Shown: positions 1 through 9,882, counted from the stretch's first letter. The stretch is 64,000 nt of DNA from Pseudomonas aylmerensis (GCF_001702265.1 NZ_MAUE01000017.1:1-64000); one strand, 5' to 3'. Translations and numbers: made by a program. Notes: generated by a model not told the origin, from the letters alone.

Positions 1-27
1 TGAACTGGCCTAATGATTTTGGACACC
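1..27 (+). repeat. IS left terminal inverted repeat
   Basis: Begins TGAACTGG and ends GGACACC. It matches the reverse complement of 1218-1244 at 22 of 27 positions, with both ends of the repeat perfectly conserved. Confidence 0.88.
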
Positions 28-65
28 TCAATCGGGCGCTATGATGGCGTCCAAATCTGAGGTGT

Positions 66-1207
<1,142 letters not shown>

Positions 1208-1217
1208 AACCTTAATC

Positions 1218-1244
1218 GGTGTCCAAGATTACTTGACCAGTTCA
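1218..1244 (-). repeat. IS right terminal inverted repeat
   Basis: Begins GGTGTCC and ends CCAGTTCA; reverse complement of the left repeat with five mismatches. The next bases (AAGCCCGCTCCCAC) are the interrupted half of a REP palindrome. Confidence 0.88.
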
Positions 1245-1990
1245 AGCCCGCTCCCACATTTGGGGTGTATTTCAAGGTTGGAACCGAGCTGTACCGTCCG
1301 CTCAAATGCCGCAGCACCCCGAATCCCAAGCCCGAGCAGCGATCAAAACTGTGGGAGCGGGCTTGCCCGCGAAAGCGGTGGGTCAGTCGCTGGAGAGGGT
1401 GGCTGATCTGGCGCCTTCGCGAGCAAGCCCGCTCCCACATTTGGGGTGTATTTCAAGGTTGGAACCGAGCTGTACCGTCCGCTCAAATGCCGCAGCATCC
1501 CGAATCCCAAGCCCGAACAGCGATCAAAACTGTGGGAGCGGGCTTGCTTGCGAAAGCGGTGGGTCAGTCGCTGGAGAGGGCGACTGATCTGGCACGTTCG
1601 CGAGCAAGCCCGCTCCCACATTTGGGATGTATTTCAAGGTTGGAACCGAGCTGTACCGTCCGCTCAAATGCCGCAGCACCCCGAATCCTAAGCCCGAACA
1701 GCGATCAAAACTGTGGGAGCGGGCTTGCTCGCGAAAGCGGTGGGTCAGTCGCTGCAAAGGGCGACTGATCTGGCACGTTCGCGAGCAAGCCCGCTCCCAC
1801 ATTTAGGGTGTATTTCAAGGCTGGAACCGAGTTGTGCCGTCCGCTTAAATGCCGGTGCAGCACCCCGAATCCCAAGCCCGAGCAGCGATCAAAACTATGG
1901 GAGCGGGCTTGCTCGCGAAAGCGGTGGGTCAGTCGCTGAAGAGGGTGGCTGATGTGGCGCCTTCGCGAGCAAGCCCGCTCCCACATTTAT
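1245..1990. repeat. Tandem array of 181-bp units, each with an inverted REP pair
   Basis: Four tandem units with a period of exactly 181 bp: the landmark TTCAAGG(T/C)TGGAACCGAG recurs at 1271, 1452, 1633 and 1814. Each unit contains a REP pair of about 88 bp running from GTGGGAGCGGGCTTGC to its inverted copy GCAAGCCCGCTCCCAC (1351-1438, 1532-1619, 1713-1800, 1897-1984), joined by a spacer of about 93 bp. Units differ by scattered substitutions and a 2-3 base insertion in the last. A half REP at 1243-1258 shows the array continued upstream before the IS inserted. Short open frames through the array are repeat artefacts. From 1991 to 2250 nothing is seen except the presumed promoter region of the next gene. 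Confidence 0.93.
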
Positions 1991-2250
1991 GTTTCGAAAT
2001 ATTCTGCGCACACAATTTTCACATCCCATCCAAGACAATTCGCCCGCTCAAACCTCCCAGCCAAAGGCTCTATCTCAACTGCCATTAAAGGCGGGGCAGG
2101 GGTGCACGTTCAGTAATTAATAGCCTTGCCGGCTTCGATCGGGCACCATTTGCGCCACCGCGTTAACCGCCTACCCCAGCCAGCCTGGGCGAGGGACGGA
2201 CGCCACTGCATTATTTCGCAACTTAAACTTCCAATGGGTCCTGAAACGAC

Positions 2251-4338
2251 ATGGCAAACCCGGACGCCCTGAGTCAGCAGCGAGCTTCTAATCGCCTGCT
2301 GCAACCGACCGTCAAATCCCATCTGGCTTACACGCTGCTCTGCGCACTGGTCATGATGGTGATGTTCTCGCTGCTGCGCCTGGCGCTGCTGGTGTACAAC
2401 CGCGAGATGATCCTCGACACCCCGGCCTCGACCTTCCTCGAAGCCTTCGCCAACGGCCTGCGTCTGGACCTGCGCCTGGTGGTGTACCTGATCATCCCAT
2501 TGCTGCTGGCGCTGTTCAGCGTACGGGCGATGGCGGCACGTGGGTTCTTCCGTTTCTGGCTGACCGTAGCGTCCAGCATCGCGCTGTTCCTGGGCCTGAT
2601 GGAAATGGACTTCTACCGCGAGTTCCACCAGCGCCTCAACGGCCTGGTCTTCCAGTATGTGAAGGAAGACCCGAAAACCGTGATGAGCATGCTCTGGTAC
2701 GGTTTCCCGGTGGTGCGCTACCTGCTGGCATGGGCCGTGGGCACGTTGATCCTGAGCATCGCGTTCAAGGGCGCCGACCGCGCCACTCGCCCGCGCGGCC
2801 CGTTCAGCGGTGGCAGCATCGGCACCCGCCAGGTCGCACCGTGGTACAGCCGCATCGCGGTGTTCGTGGTCTGCCTGCTGATCGCCGTGGTCGCCGCACG
2901 TGGCACCCTGCGCCAGGGCCCGCCGCTGCGTTGGGGTGATGTCTACACCACCGAATCGAACTTCGCCAACCAACTGGGCCTCAACGGCACCTTGTCGCTG
3001 ATCGCGGCCGCGAAGTCGCGCTTCTCCGAAGACCGCTCGAACATCTGGAAGGCCACCCTGGATCAGCCACTGGCGACCCAGACCGTGCGTGACATGCTGG
3101 TGCTGCCGCAGGAAAAACTGGTGGATGCCGACATCGCCGCCGTGCGCCGTGACTACACGCCACCGGCCGAGAAGACCCTGCCGATCAAGAACGTGGTCGT
3201 GATCCTGATGGAAAGCTTCGCCGGTCACTCGGTCGGCGCGCTGGGGCGTCCGGGCAACATCACGCCGTACTTCGACAAACTGTCCAAGGAAGGCCTGCTG
3301 TTCGATCGCTTCTTCTCCAACGGCACCCACACCCACCAGGGCATGTTCGCCACCATGGCGTGCTTCCCGAACCTGCCGGGCTTCGAATACCTGATGCAGA
3401 CCCCGGAAGGCAGCCACAAGCTGTCGGGCCTGCCGCAGTTGCTCAGTGCGCGCAAGTTTGACGACGTGTATGTCTACAACGGCGACTTCGCCTGGGACAA
3501 CCAGTCGGGTTTCTTCAGCAACCAGGGCATGACCAACTTCATCGGCCGCAATGACTTCGTCAACCCGGTGTTCTCCGACCCGACCTGGGGCGTGTCCGAC
3601 CAGGATATGTTCAACCGTGGCCTGGAAGAGTTGAAAGCCCGCGAAGGCGGCAAGCCGTTCTATGCGCTGCTGCAGACCCTGTCCAACCACACCCCGTACG
3701 CATTGCCGACGCCGTTGCCGGTCGAGAAAGTCACTGACCGTGGCAGCCTCAACGAGCATTTGACGGCCATGCGCTATTCCGACTGGGCCCTGGGCCAGTT
3801 CTTTGAAAAGGCCCGCAAGGAGCCGTACTTCAAGGAAACCCTGTTCGTGATCGTCGGCGACCATGGTTTCGGCAACGAACAGCAAATCACCGAAATGGAC
3901 CTGGGCCGCTTCAACGTGCCGATGCTGATGATTGCACCCGGCATGCAAGAGAAGTTCGGCGAGCGTGACCACACTGTGGGCACTCAGATCGACATCGTGC
4001 CGACCATCATGGGTCGTCTCGGTGGCGACACCCTGCACCAGTGCTGGGGTCGTGACCTGCTCAACCTGCCGGAAGGCGACAAGGGCTTCGGCGTGATCAA
4101 GCCGTCTGGCAGCGACCAGACGGTAGCCTTGGTCACCGCCGACCGGATCCTGGTATTGCCCAAGGAAATGCCGCCGAAACTGTGGGAATACGAACTCGGC
4201 GCCAACCCTACCGGCAAAGTGATCCCTGAATCGCCGGACGAGGCTGCACTCAAGCAGCGACTCGAGTCGTTCCTGCAAACCGCCACCAAGAGCCTGCTGG
4301 ATAACACTGCCGGCGTGGTGAATGGTAAGCCGGACTAA
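2251..4338 (+). CDS. LTA-synthase-family phosphoglycerol transferase / sulfatase-fold membrane enzyme
   Basis: A 695-residue inner-membrane enzyme with about five hydrophobic membrane segments in the first 200 residues, followed by a periplasmic alkaline-phosphatase/sulfatase-fold domain. Metal-site and nucleophile motifs of the LtaS/OpgB group are present: Glu321 in MESFAGHS, the probable nucleophile Thr361 in GTHTHQGMFAT, and Asp537-His538 in VGDHGFG. Family members transfer phosphoglycerol or similar groups onto membrane or periplasmic glycans. In Gram-negatives the acceptor is often osmoregulated periplasmic glucan, but the substrate here is an inference. It is monocistronic, preceded by the REP array and followed by a strong terminator. 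A long minus-strand open frame across it is a shadow of GC-rich coding. Confidence 0.88.
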   Translation: MANPDALSQQRASNRLLQPTVKSHLAYTLLCALVMMVMFSLLRLALLVYNREMILDTPASTFLEAFANGLRLDLRLVVYLIIPLLLALFSVRAMAARGFFRFWLTVASSIALFLGLMEMDFYREFHQRLNGLVFQYVKEDPKTVMSMLWYGFPVVRYLLAWAVGTLILSIAFKGADRATRPRGPFSGGSIGTRQVAPWYSRIAVFVVCLLIAVVAARGTLRQGPPLRWGDVYTTESNFANQLGLNGTLSLIAAAKSRFSEDRSNIWKATLDQPLATQTVRDMLVLPQEKLVDADIAAVRRDYTPPAEKTLPIKNVVVILMESFAGHSVGALGRPGNITPYFDKLSKEGLLFDRFFSNGTHTHQGMFATMACFPNLPGFEYLMQTPEGSHKLSGLPQLLSARKFDDVYVYNGDFAWDNQSGFFSNQGMTNFIGRNDFVNPVFSDPTWGVSDQDMFNRGLEELKAREGGKPFYALLQTLSNHTPYALPTPLPVEKVTDRGSLNEHLTAMRYSDWALGQFFEKARKEPYFKETLFVIVGDHGFGNEQQITEMDLGRFNVPMLMIAPGMQEKFGERDHTVGTQIDIVPTIMGRLGGDTLHQCWGRDLLNLPEGDKGFGVIKPSGSDQTVALVTADRILVLPKEMPPKLWEYELGANPTGKVIPESPDEAALKQRLESFLQTATKSLLDNTAGVVNGKPD

Positions 4339-4350
4339 CTAACCGGCAAT

Positions 4351-4385
4351 AAAAAAGAGGCCTTTTTCAAGGCCTCTTTTTTTTG
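4351..4385 (+). terminator. Rho-independent terminator after the LTA-synthase-like gene
   Basis: A twelve-base perfect stem (AAAAGAGGCCTT pairing with AAGGCCTCTTTT) around a short loop, running into T residues. Because the stem is flanked by A and T runs it could also work for the minus-strand gene at 4411-4563, but that gene reads towards it from the other side with its own stop at 4411. Confidence 0.92.
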
Positions 4386-4410
4386 CATCTTTTTTAATAC
4401 CGGGTGGCGG

Positions 4411-4563
4411 TTATATCCGACCCAGCAGCAACAGCACCAACAGCACCACCAGCACTACACCGAGGATGCCCGACGGGCCATAACCCCAGTTACGCGAGTG
4501 AGGGAACACTGGCAGACCACCGACCAGCAACAGGATCAGGATAATGATCAGAATGAGGCTCAT
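4411..4563 (-). CDS. DUF3309-type small hydrophobic protein
   Basis: A 50-residue protein starting MSLILIIILILLLVGGLPVF. It has two hydrophobic stretches (residues 2-18 and 34-48) separated by a short polar linker with SRNWGYGPSG. This matches the DUF3309 family of very small membrane peptides common in proteobacteria, whose function is unknown. The ATG is preceded by AGGAAAAAAACT, a good ribosome binding site. The gene converges on the LTA-synthase-like gene and shares the terminator region. Confidence 0.85.
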   Translation of the reverse strand: MSLILIIILILLLVGGLPVFPHSRNWGYGPSGILGVVLVVLLVLLLLGRI

Positions 4564-4891
4564 AGTTTTTTTCCTTATAGGCCTTCTGCAAAGACCGGTT
4601 ATTTAACGAGAGGCCCGTCATTTAAATTCGGACGCCTTAACAACTCCGACTGCACCACGACGGAGAAAATTCCGTGTTTTTTTAAAGCATTTCGCACACA
4701 GGCTTATTTCTTTTAATGCGTTCGCAACTGCAGCTCATTAGTTGAAAAAGATTGAACTTAGGCTATACGCCGGCATCCGACCCGGCCTGCGGTTTGCCTG
4801 GGGCATTCATCAATCTGATGGTGCGTGGGTGCGGGAAAAACCTTCGCTACACTGCCGGTCACTTCTTCTGTGAACCACAAGGCTACTTCCT
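4564..4891. other. Divergent intergenic region without a gene
   Basis: 328 bp between the DUF3309-like gene (minus) and the SDR gene (plus). It is AT-richer than its surroundings and should hold both promoters. A weak hairpin (ACGGA/TCCGT, 4660-4675) followed by seven T lies in the middle. No open frame with a credible ribosome binding site is seen. Confidence 0.6.
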
Positions 4892-5713
4892 ATGCAAAAT
4901 CGCATGATGATCACTGGCGCCGGGTCCGGCCTGGGTCGTGAAATCGCTCTGCGCTGGGCCCGTGAGGGTTGGCAGTTGGCCTTGTCGGACGTCAGTGAGC
5001 CGGGCTTGCAGGAAACCCTCAGGCTGGTGCGAGAGGCCGGTGGCGAGGGTTTTATCCAGCGCTGCGACGTGCGCGACTACAGCCAGCTCACCGCGTTTGC
5101 CCAGGCCTGCGAGGTGAAGCTGGGCGGCATTGATGTGATCGTCAACAATGCGGGCGTGGCCTCGGGTGGGTTCTTCGCCGAGCTGTCGCTGGAGGATTGG
5201 GATTGGCAGATCGCGATCAACCTGATGGGGGTGGTCAAGGGCTGCAAGGCGTTTCTGCCGCTGCTGGAAAAGAGCAAGGGCCGCATTATCAACATCGCGT
5301 CGATGGCGGCGTTGATGCAGGGCCCGGCCATGAGCAACTACAACGTGGCCAAGGCCGGTGTGGTGGCCTTGTCGGAGAGCCTGCTGGTGGAACTCAAGCA
5401 GCAAGAGGTCGGGGTGCACGTGGTGTGCCCGTCGTTCTTCCAGACCAACCTGTTGGATTCGTTTCGCGGACCGACCCCGGCAATGAAGGCGCAGGTGGGC
5501 AAGTTGCTCGAGAGTTCGCCGATCTCGGCGGCGGACATTGCCGACTACATCTACCAGCGGGTGGCGGCGGGCGAGTTCATGATCCTGCCCCATGAGCAGG
5601 GGCGGATGGCGTGGGCGTTGAAGCAGAAGAATCCGCAGTTGCTGTACGACGAGATGACAGTGATGGCCGACAAGATGCGCGCCAAGGCCCAGGGTCAAAG
5701 CGCCAAGGCTTGA
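4892..5713 (+). CDS. Short-chain dehydrogenase/reductase (SDR), classical type
   Basis: A 273-residue NAD(P)-dependent oxidoreductase. The cofactor motif TGAGSGLG is at residues 8-15, NNAG begins at Asn85, and the catalytic residues Ser137, Tyr150 and Lys154 (YNVAK) have classical spacing, so the enzyme should be active. Arg and acidic residues around the cofactor pocket do not settle the NAD/NADP preference by eye. The C-terminal extension (KMRAKAQGQ) is lysine-rich. ATG with AAGG nine bases upstream supports the start. The substrate is not predictable; homologues in pseudomonads are generic SDRs. It stands alone, with the csrA-like gene about 160 bp downstream. Confidence 0.9.
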   Translation: MQNRMMITGAGSGLGREIALRWAREGWQLALSDVSEPGLQETLRLVREAGGEGFIQRCDVRDYSQLTAFAQACEVKLGGIDVIVNNAGVASGGFFAELSLEDWDWQIAINLMGVVKGCKAFLPLLEKSKGRIINIASMAALMQGPAMSNYNVAKAGVVALSESLLVELKQQEVGVHVVCPSFFQTNLLDSFRGPTPAMKAQVGKLLESSPISAADIADYIYQRVAAGEFMILPHEQGRMAWALKQKNPQLLYDEMTVMADKMRAKAQGQSAKA

Positions 5714-5876
5714 CCCAGGCTGGCCGGTGAGGGCGCTACCGAAGGCAATATTTCGTCAGGTCTGTCAGGCAAATTACCAACGTTTGTAGGTGCTGGCTGA
5801 TTTGTTTGCAAGCCATTGATGGCGCCCATCCATGCGCGCATGGTCAAGGTCCTGAGACTCAAAAAGGACAACGACC

Positions 5877-6080
5877 ATGCTGGTATTAAGCCGTACTGTC
5901 GACGAAATCATTTCCATCGGCGACACCATCGCCGTGCACATCCTCGAGGTGAACGGTACCCAGGTGAAATTCGGGGTAGAGGCACCGACCGGGGTGCATG
6001 TTCATCGTGCCGAGGTCTATCAGAAAATCCTCGAGCGCCAAGGCGCTGCCACCCATCCGGTGCTGGTGCCCAACCCCTGA
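5877..6080 (+). CDS. csrA: CsrA/RsmA-family RNA-binding regulator (paralogue)
   Basis: A 67-residue protein opening [16 protein letters not shown]. CsrA proteins are dimeric five-strand RNA binders that sit on GGA motifs in 5' leaders to control translation (in Pseudomonas: secondary metabolism, motility and virulence, titrated by small RNAs). The RNA-binding residues Leu4, Arg6 and Arg44 (VHRAEVY) are retained. It differs from the usual RsmA/RsmE opening (MLILTRR), and the C-terminal tail is longer and proline-containing, so it is probably one of the additional paralogues found in this genus rather than the main RsmA. RBS AAAGGACAACGACC precedes the ATG. Confidence 0.93.
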   Translation: MLVLSRTVDEIISIGDTIAVHILEVNGTQVKFGVEAPTGVHVHRAEVYQKILERQGAATHPVLVPNP

Positions 6081-6090
6081 ATAACCTCGG

Positions 6091-6318
6091 TCAGTCGAAC
6101 AGATGCTTGGGCACATCGTGCTTGAGCATCAACTGGCACTGCTCGCTTTCCGGGTCGAACACGATCAATGCCTGGCCCTTGGTCAGCGCCTGGCGCACAC
6201 GCAATACACGGGTTTCCAGGGGCGTGTCGTCGCCATTGTCGGTGCCGTCACGGGTGACGAAATCTTCGATGAGGCGGGTCAGGGTGTCGACTTCAAGCGC
6301 GTCGTAGGGAATCAGCAT
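6091..6318 (-). CDS. yheU: YheU family protein (UPF0270)
   Basis: A 75-residue soluble protein (MLIPYDALEVDTLTRLIEDF) with the conserved VTRDGTDNGDDTPLETRV segment and C-terminal QCQLMLKHDVPK. These are hallmarks of the small UPF0270/YheU family, whose molecular function is unknown. The ATG is preceded by GAGGCTTGT. The gene converges on the csrA paralogue with about 10 bases between stops and lies just downstream of the NAGGN module on the same strand, 60 bases after the peptidase start-to-stop block ends. Confidence 0.93.
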   Translation of the reverse strand: MLIPYDALEVDTLTRLIEDFVTRDGTDNGDDTPLETRVLRVRQALTKGQALIVFDPESEQCQLMLKHDVPKHLFD

Positions 6319-6378
6319 ACAAGCCTCACATAGAGAATCCCGGCGATGCTACTGCGCCGGGACTCCAGTTGCCAGTCT

Positions 6379-7563
6379 TCAGGACTTGTTGCCCACCAGG
6401 CTGTCCACCGACGGCACGCGGGTATCGCTCTCCATCTGTGTTTCATGCTCGATCTGGTGACTGAACCGATCCAGTGAACCCTGGGCCGGCTGGGCGTCGC
6501 TGGCGAACACGGGCGGGCTGAGGATGTAGGCGCTCAACAGCCGGCTCAGGGCGGCGAGGCTGTCGATATGCGTGCGCTCGTAGCCATGGGTAGCATCGCA
6601 ACCAAACGCCAGCAGCGCGGTGCGGATGTCGTGGCCGGCGGTCACGGCCGAGTGAGCATCACTGAAGTAGTAGCGGAACAGGTCGCGACGCACCGGCAGT
6701 TCGTTGTCGGTTGCCAGTCGCAACAGGTGCCGCGACAGGTGATAGTCATACGGCCCGCCGGAATCCTGCATCGCCACGCTCACGGCATGCTCGCTGGAAT
6801 GCTGGCCGGGGGCGACCGGGGCGATATCGATGCCGACAAACTCGCTCACGTCCCAGGGCAGGGCAGCCGCGGCGCCGCTGCCGGTTTCCTCGGTGATGGT
6901 GAAAAGCGGATGGCAGTCGATCAGCAACGGCTCGCCGCTGTCGACGATGGCCTTGAGAGCCGCGAGCAGGGCGGCGACGCCGGCCTTGTCGTCCAGGTGG
7001 CGCGCGCTGATATGCCCGCTCTCGGTAAACTCCGGCAGCGGGTCGAACGCCACATAGTCGCCAATGCTGATGCCCAGGGAATCGCAGTCGGCACGGGTCG
7101 CGCAGTAGGCGTCCAGGCGCAATTCAACGTGGTCCCAGCTCACTGGCATTTCATCCACGGCGGTGTTGAACGCATGCCCCGAGGCCATCAACGGCAGCAC
7201 GCTGCCACGGATCACGCCGTTGTCGGTGAACAGGCTGACGCGGCTGCCTTCGGCAAAGCGGCTCGACCAGCAACCTACCGGCGCCAGGGTCAGGCGACCG
7301 TTGTCCTTGATCGCGCGCACGGCGGCGCCGATGGTGTCCAGGTGTGCGGAGACGGCGCGGTCAGGGCTGTTTTTCTGGCCCTTGAGGGTGGCGCGAATGG
7401 TGCCGCGCCGGGTCATTTCAAACGGAATGCCGAGCTCTTCCAGGCGCTCGGCGACGTAGCGCACGATGGTGTCGGTAAACCCGGTCGGGCTGGGAATGGC
7501 GAGCATTTCCAGCAAGACTTTTTGCAGGTAATTGAGGTCCGGTTCGGGGATGGTTCGAGTCAT
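6379..7563 (-). CDS. NAGGN-system M42-family peptidase
   Basis: A 394-residue di-metal aminopeptidase of the M42 family, of the subtype associated with the osmoprotectant N-acetylglutaminylglutamine amide. Metal and catalytic motifs are visible: AHLDTIG, RHLDDKAG, the TEETGSG glutamates, GIDIAP, and HGYERTH near the C terminus. The start is ATG at 7563 with GAGGAG six bases upstream, although the frame stays open for another 178 codons upstream through a minisatellite, to a GTG at 8097. It follows the synthetase gene after 567 bp of repeats. The presumed role is turnover of the dipeptide osmolyte, inferred from gene association rather than shown. Confidence 0.93.
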   Translation of the reverse strand: MTRTIPEPDLNYLQKVLLEMLAIPSPTGFTDTIVRYVAERLEELGIPFEMTRRGTIRATLKGQKNSPDRAVSAHLDTIGAAVRAIKDNGRLTLAPVGCWSSRFAEGSRVSLFTDNGVIRGSVLPLMASGHAFNTAVDEMPVSWDHVELRLDAYCATRADCDSLGISIGDYVAFDPLPEFTESGHISARHLDDKAGVAALLAALKAIVDSGEPLLIDCHPLFTITEETGSGAAAALPWDVSEFVGIDIAPVAPGQHSSEHAVSVAMQDSGGPYDYHLSRHLLRLATDNELPVRRDLFRYYFSDAHSAVTAGHDIRTALLAFGCDATHGYERTHIDSLAALSRLLSAYILSPPVFASDAQPAQGSLDRFSHQIEHETQMESDTRVPSVDSLVGNKS

Positions 7564-7660
7564 GAAAACTCCTCGTGAGGTGAGCGCGCTATTGGAGCGA
7601 GCGGGCTGGTTGTGGCGTGGCGAGCGGGCTAATTGTGGTGACTGGGTTAATTGTGGTGAG

Positions 7661-7776
7661 CGGGCTTGCCCCGCGTTGGGCTGCGAAGCGGCCCCAAAAC
7701 CTGCCAATGAGTTCTGGCTGGCAAAACGCGGCGCCTGGATGGGGGCTGCTTCGCAGCCCAACGCGGGGCAAGCCCG
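7661..7776. repeat. Inverted REP pair with 29-bp perfect arms
   Basis: Positions 7661-7689 (CGGGCTTGCCCCGCG...) and 7748-7776 are exact reverse complements over 29 bp, with a 58-bp loop. The arms belong to the same REP family as 20571 and 20790. The hairpin lies in the intergenic part of the NAGGN operon and could affect mRNA processing or stability. Confidence 0.92.
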
Positions 7777-7780
7777 GTCG

Positions 7781-8086
7781 CCACAACAGCCCTGCTTGCC
7801 ACAACAGTTCTGCCTGTGATGACAGTCCTGCCTGCCACAACAGTTCTGCCTGTCATGACAGCCCTGCCTGCCACAACAGTTCTGCCTGTGATGACAGTCC
7901 TGCCTGCCACAACAGTTCTGCCTGTCATGACAGCCCTGCCTGCCACAACAGTTCTGCCTGTCATGACAGTCCTGCTTGCCAAAACAGTTCTGCCTGCCAT
8001 GACAGCACTGCTTGCCACACCAGTTCTGCCTGTCACAACAGCCCTGCTTGCCAAAACAGCCCTGCCTGCCAGACACAGCCTGCTTG
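7781..8086. repeat. 18-bp minisatellite (about 17 copies) with a 36-bp higher-order period
   Basis: Tandem copies of an 18-mer of the type CCACAACAGTTCTGCCTG alternate with a TGATGACAGTCCTGCCTG variant, giving a 36-bp super-period in the left two thirds. Copies near 8000-8086 are diverged. Because the period is a multiple of three, frames on both strands stay open across it, including a cysteine-rich frame fused to the M42 peptidase. This looks like non-coding repeat expansion between the NAGGN synthetase and peptidase genes. Confidence 0.9.
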
Positions 8087-8130
8087 CCACCACGCACATG
8101 CTCACCACAACAGCCCGGCTCTCCACTGGG

Positions 8131-9879
8131 TTATTGGGCGGTCGGCTGGCTATGGGGAAACAACAAATCCACAAACTTCTCCGCCGTCGGCTGCGGCTCA
8201 TGGTTGGCCAGGCCGGCCCGTTCGTTGGCTTCGATAAATACATAGTCCGGTTGGTCGGCGGCGGGCACCATCAGGTCCAGGCCCACCATGGGGATGTCCA
8301 GGGCGCGGGCGGCGCGTACGGCGGCGTCGACCAGCGTGGGGTGCAGGATGGCGGTGACGTCTTCCAGGCAGCCGCCGGTGTGCAGGTTGGCGGTGCGGCG
8401 CACGGCCAGGGTCTGGCCCCGGGGTAGAATGCTGCTGTAGTCGTAGCCGGCCGCCTGCAGGGTGCGTTCGGTCTCGGCGTCCACGGGGATTTTGCTTTCG
8501 CCGTCGGTGGCCGCCTGGCGCCGCCGACTCTGGGCTTCGATCAATGCCCCGATGGAATGCTGGCCGTCGCCGGTGACTTCGGCAGGGCGGCGGATCGCGG
8601 CGGCGACCACCTCGAAGCCGATCACTAGGATGCGCAGATCGAGGCCCTGGTGGAAACTTTCGAGCAACACGCGGCTGTCGAACTGGCGCGCCGCTTCGAT
8701 GGCCTGCTGCACCTCTTCAATGGTCTGCAGATCCACCGCCACGCCTTGGCCTTGCTCACCATCCAGCGGCTTGACCACGATGCGCTGGTGTTCGTCGAGG
8801 AACTCCAGGTTGTCATCGGCGCTGCCCGCAAGTTGCTGCGATGGCAGTTTCAATCCGGCAGCTTTCAACACCTTGTGAGTCAGGCTTTTGTCCTGGCACA
8901 GGGTCATGCTGATCGCGCTGGTCAAGTCGCTCAGCGACTCGCGGCAACGCACGCGGCGTCCGCCATGGCTCAGGGTGAACAGGCCGGCATCGGCGTCATC
9001 CACCTGCACATCGATGCCGCGTCGGTGCGCCTCTTCGACGATGATCCGCGCGTAGGGGTTGAACCCCGCCTGCGGACCCGGGCCGAGGAACAACGGCTGG
9101 TTGATGCCGTTCTTGCGCTTGATCGCAAAGGTCGTCAGCGCGCGAAAGCCGAGCTTGGCGTAGAGGTTCTTGGCCTGGCGGTTATCGTGCAGCACCGACA
9201 GGTCGAGGTAACTCAAGCCACGGCTCATGAAGTGCTCGACCAAGTGGCGCACCAATACTTCGCCGACGCCAGGACGCGTACAGTGCGGGTCCACCGCCAG
9301 GCACCAGAGGCTGCAGCCATTTTCCGGGTCGTGGAAGGCTTTCTGGTGATTGAGGCCCATCACGCTGCCGATCACCGCGCCGCTGTCTTCATCCTCGGCC
9401 AACCAATACACCGGGCCACCTTGATGGCGCGGGGTCAGGCGCTCAGCGTCAACCGGCAACATGCCGCGGCCTTGATAGAGCTGATTGACCGCCGCCCAGT
9501 CTGCCTCGGTCTGCACCCGGCGAATGCGGAAACCGCGAAACACCCGGGTGGCCGGACGATAGTCGCTGAACCACAGCCGCAGGGTGTCGGAGGGGTCGAG
9601 AAACAACTGCTGCGGATCGATCCCGAGGATCTGCTGCGGCGCGGCCACGTACAGGGCGATGTCGCGTTCACCGGGCTGTTCGTTGAGCAGTTCCTCGGCC
9701 AGGCTCGCGGGGTCGGGAAAGGTATGGCCGATCAACAGCCGGCCCCAGCCGCAGTGCACGGCAATCGGCTCGGCGGCCAGCGGGCTGCCATCTTCGGCCA
9801 GTCGGGCTTGCAGGCGCTCGTAGGTTGGCGCCTGGCCCTTGAGCAAGCGTTGGCTGTAAGCCGCTGCATGGGGTTTCAT
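8131..9879 (-). CDS. ngg: N-acetylglutaminylglutamine synthetase (GNAT plus ATP-grasp)
   Basis: A 582-residue bifunctional enzyme. The N-terminal half holds a GNAT acetyltransferase (roughly residues 100-270, with VDPHCTRPGVGEVLVRHL as the acetyl-CoA loop), and the C-terminal half (about 300-575) an ATP-grasp ligase with IVVKPLDGEQGQGV and FIEANERAGL. By family knowledge it makes the dipeptide N-acetylglutaminylglutamine, which the next enzyme amidates. The gene starts three bases after the amidotransferase stop; AAGGA lies upstream, and a TTG three bases earlier (9882) is an alternative start. Cotranscription with the upstream gene is likely. Confidence 0.94.
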   Translation of the reverse strand: MKPHAAAYSQRLLKGQAPTYERLQARLAEDGSPLAAEPIAVHCGWGRLLIGHTFPDPASLAEELLNEQPGERDIALYVAAPQQILGIDPQQLFLDPSDTLRLWFSDYRPATRVFRGFRIRRVQTEADWAAVNQLYQGRGMLPVDAERLTPRHQGGPVYWLAEDEDSGAVIGSVMGLNHQKAFHDPENGCSLWCLAVDPHCTRPGVGEVLVRHLVEHFMSRGLSYLDLSVLHDNRQAKNLYAKLGFRALTTFAIKRKNGINQPLFLGPGPQAGFNPYARIIVEEAHRRGIDVQVDDADAGLFTLSHGGRRVRCRESLSDLTSAISMTLCQDKSLTHKVLKAAGLKLPSQQLAGSADDNLEFLDEHQRIVVKPLDGEQGQGVAVDLQTIEEVQQAIEAARQFDSRVLLESFHQGLDLRILVIGFEVVAAAIRRPAEVTGDGQHSIGALIEAQSRRRQAATDGESKIPVDAETERTLQAAGYDYSSILPRGQTLAVRRTANLHTGGCLEDVTAILHPTLVDAAVRAARALDIPMVGLDLMVPAADQPDYVFIEANERAGLANHEPQPTAEKFVDLLFPHSQPTAQ

Positions 9880-9882
9880 CAA

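Noticed and set aside
1265..1986. Multiple overlapping small frames on both strands in the REP array
   Set aside because: They are repeated translations of the same 181-bp unit, with no start signals.
2110..4278. A 722-codon open frame on the minus strand opposite the LTA-synthase-like gene
   Set aside because: Its protein is His/Gln/Arg/Val-rich without any domain and mirrors the GC-rich third positions of the real plus-strand gene.
7781..8086. Possible CRISPR array
   Set aside because: Repeats are contiguous 18-mers without unique spacers and no cas genes are present; it is a minisatellite.
7617..8427. Several plus-strand frames through the 18-bp minisatellite (Thr/Val/Leu or Cys/His/Ser repeats)
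   Set aside because: A repeat period divisible by three keeps all frames open; no RBS or recognisable protein.
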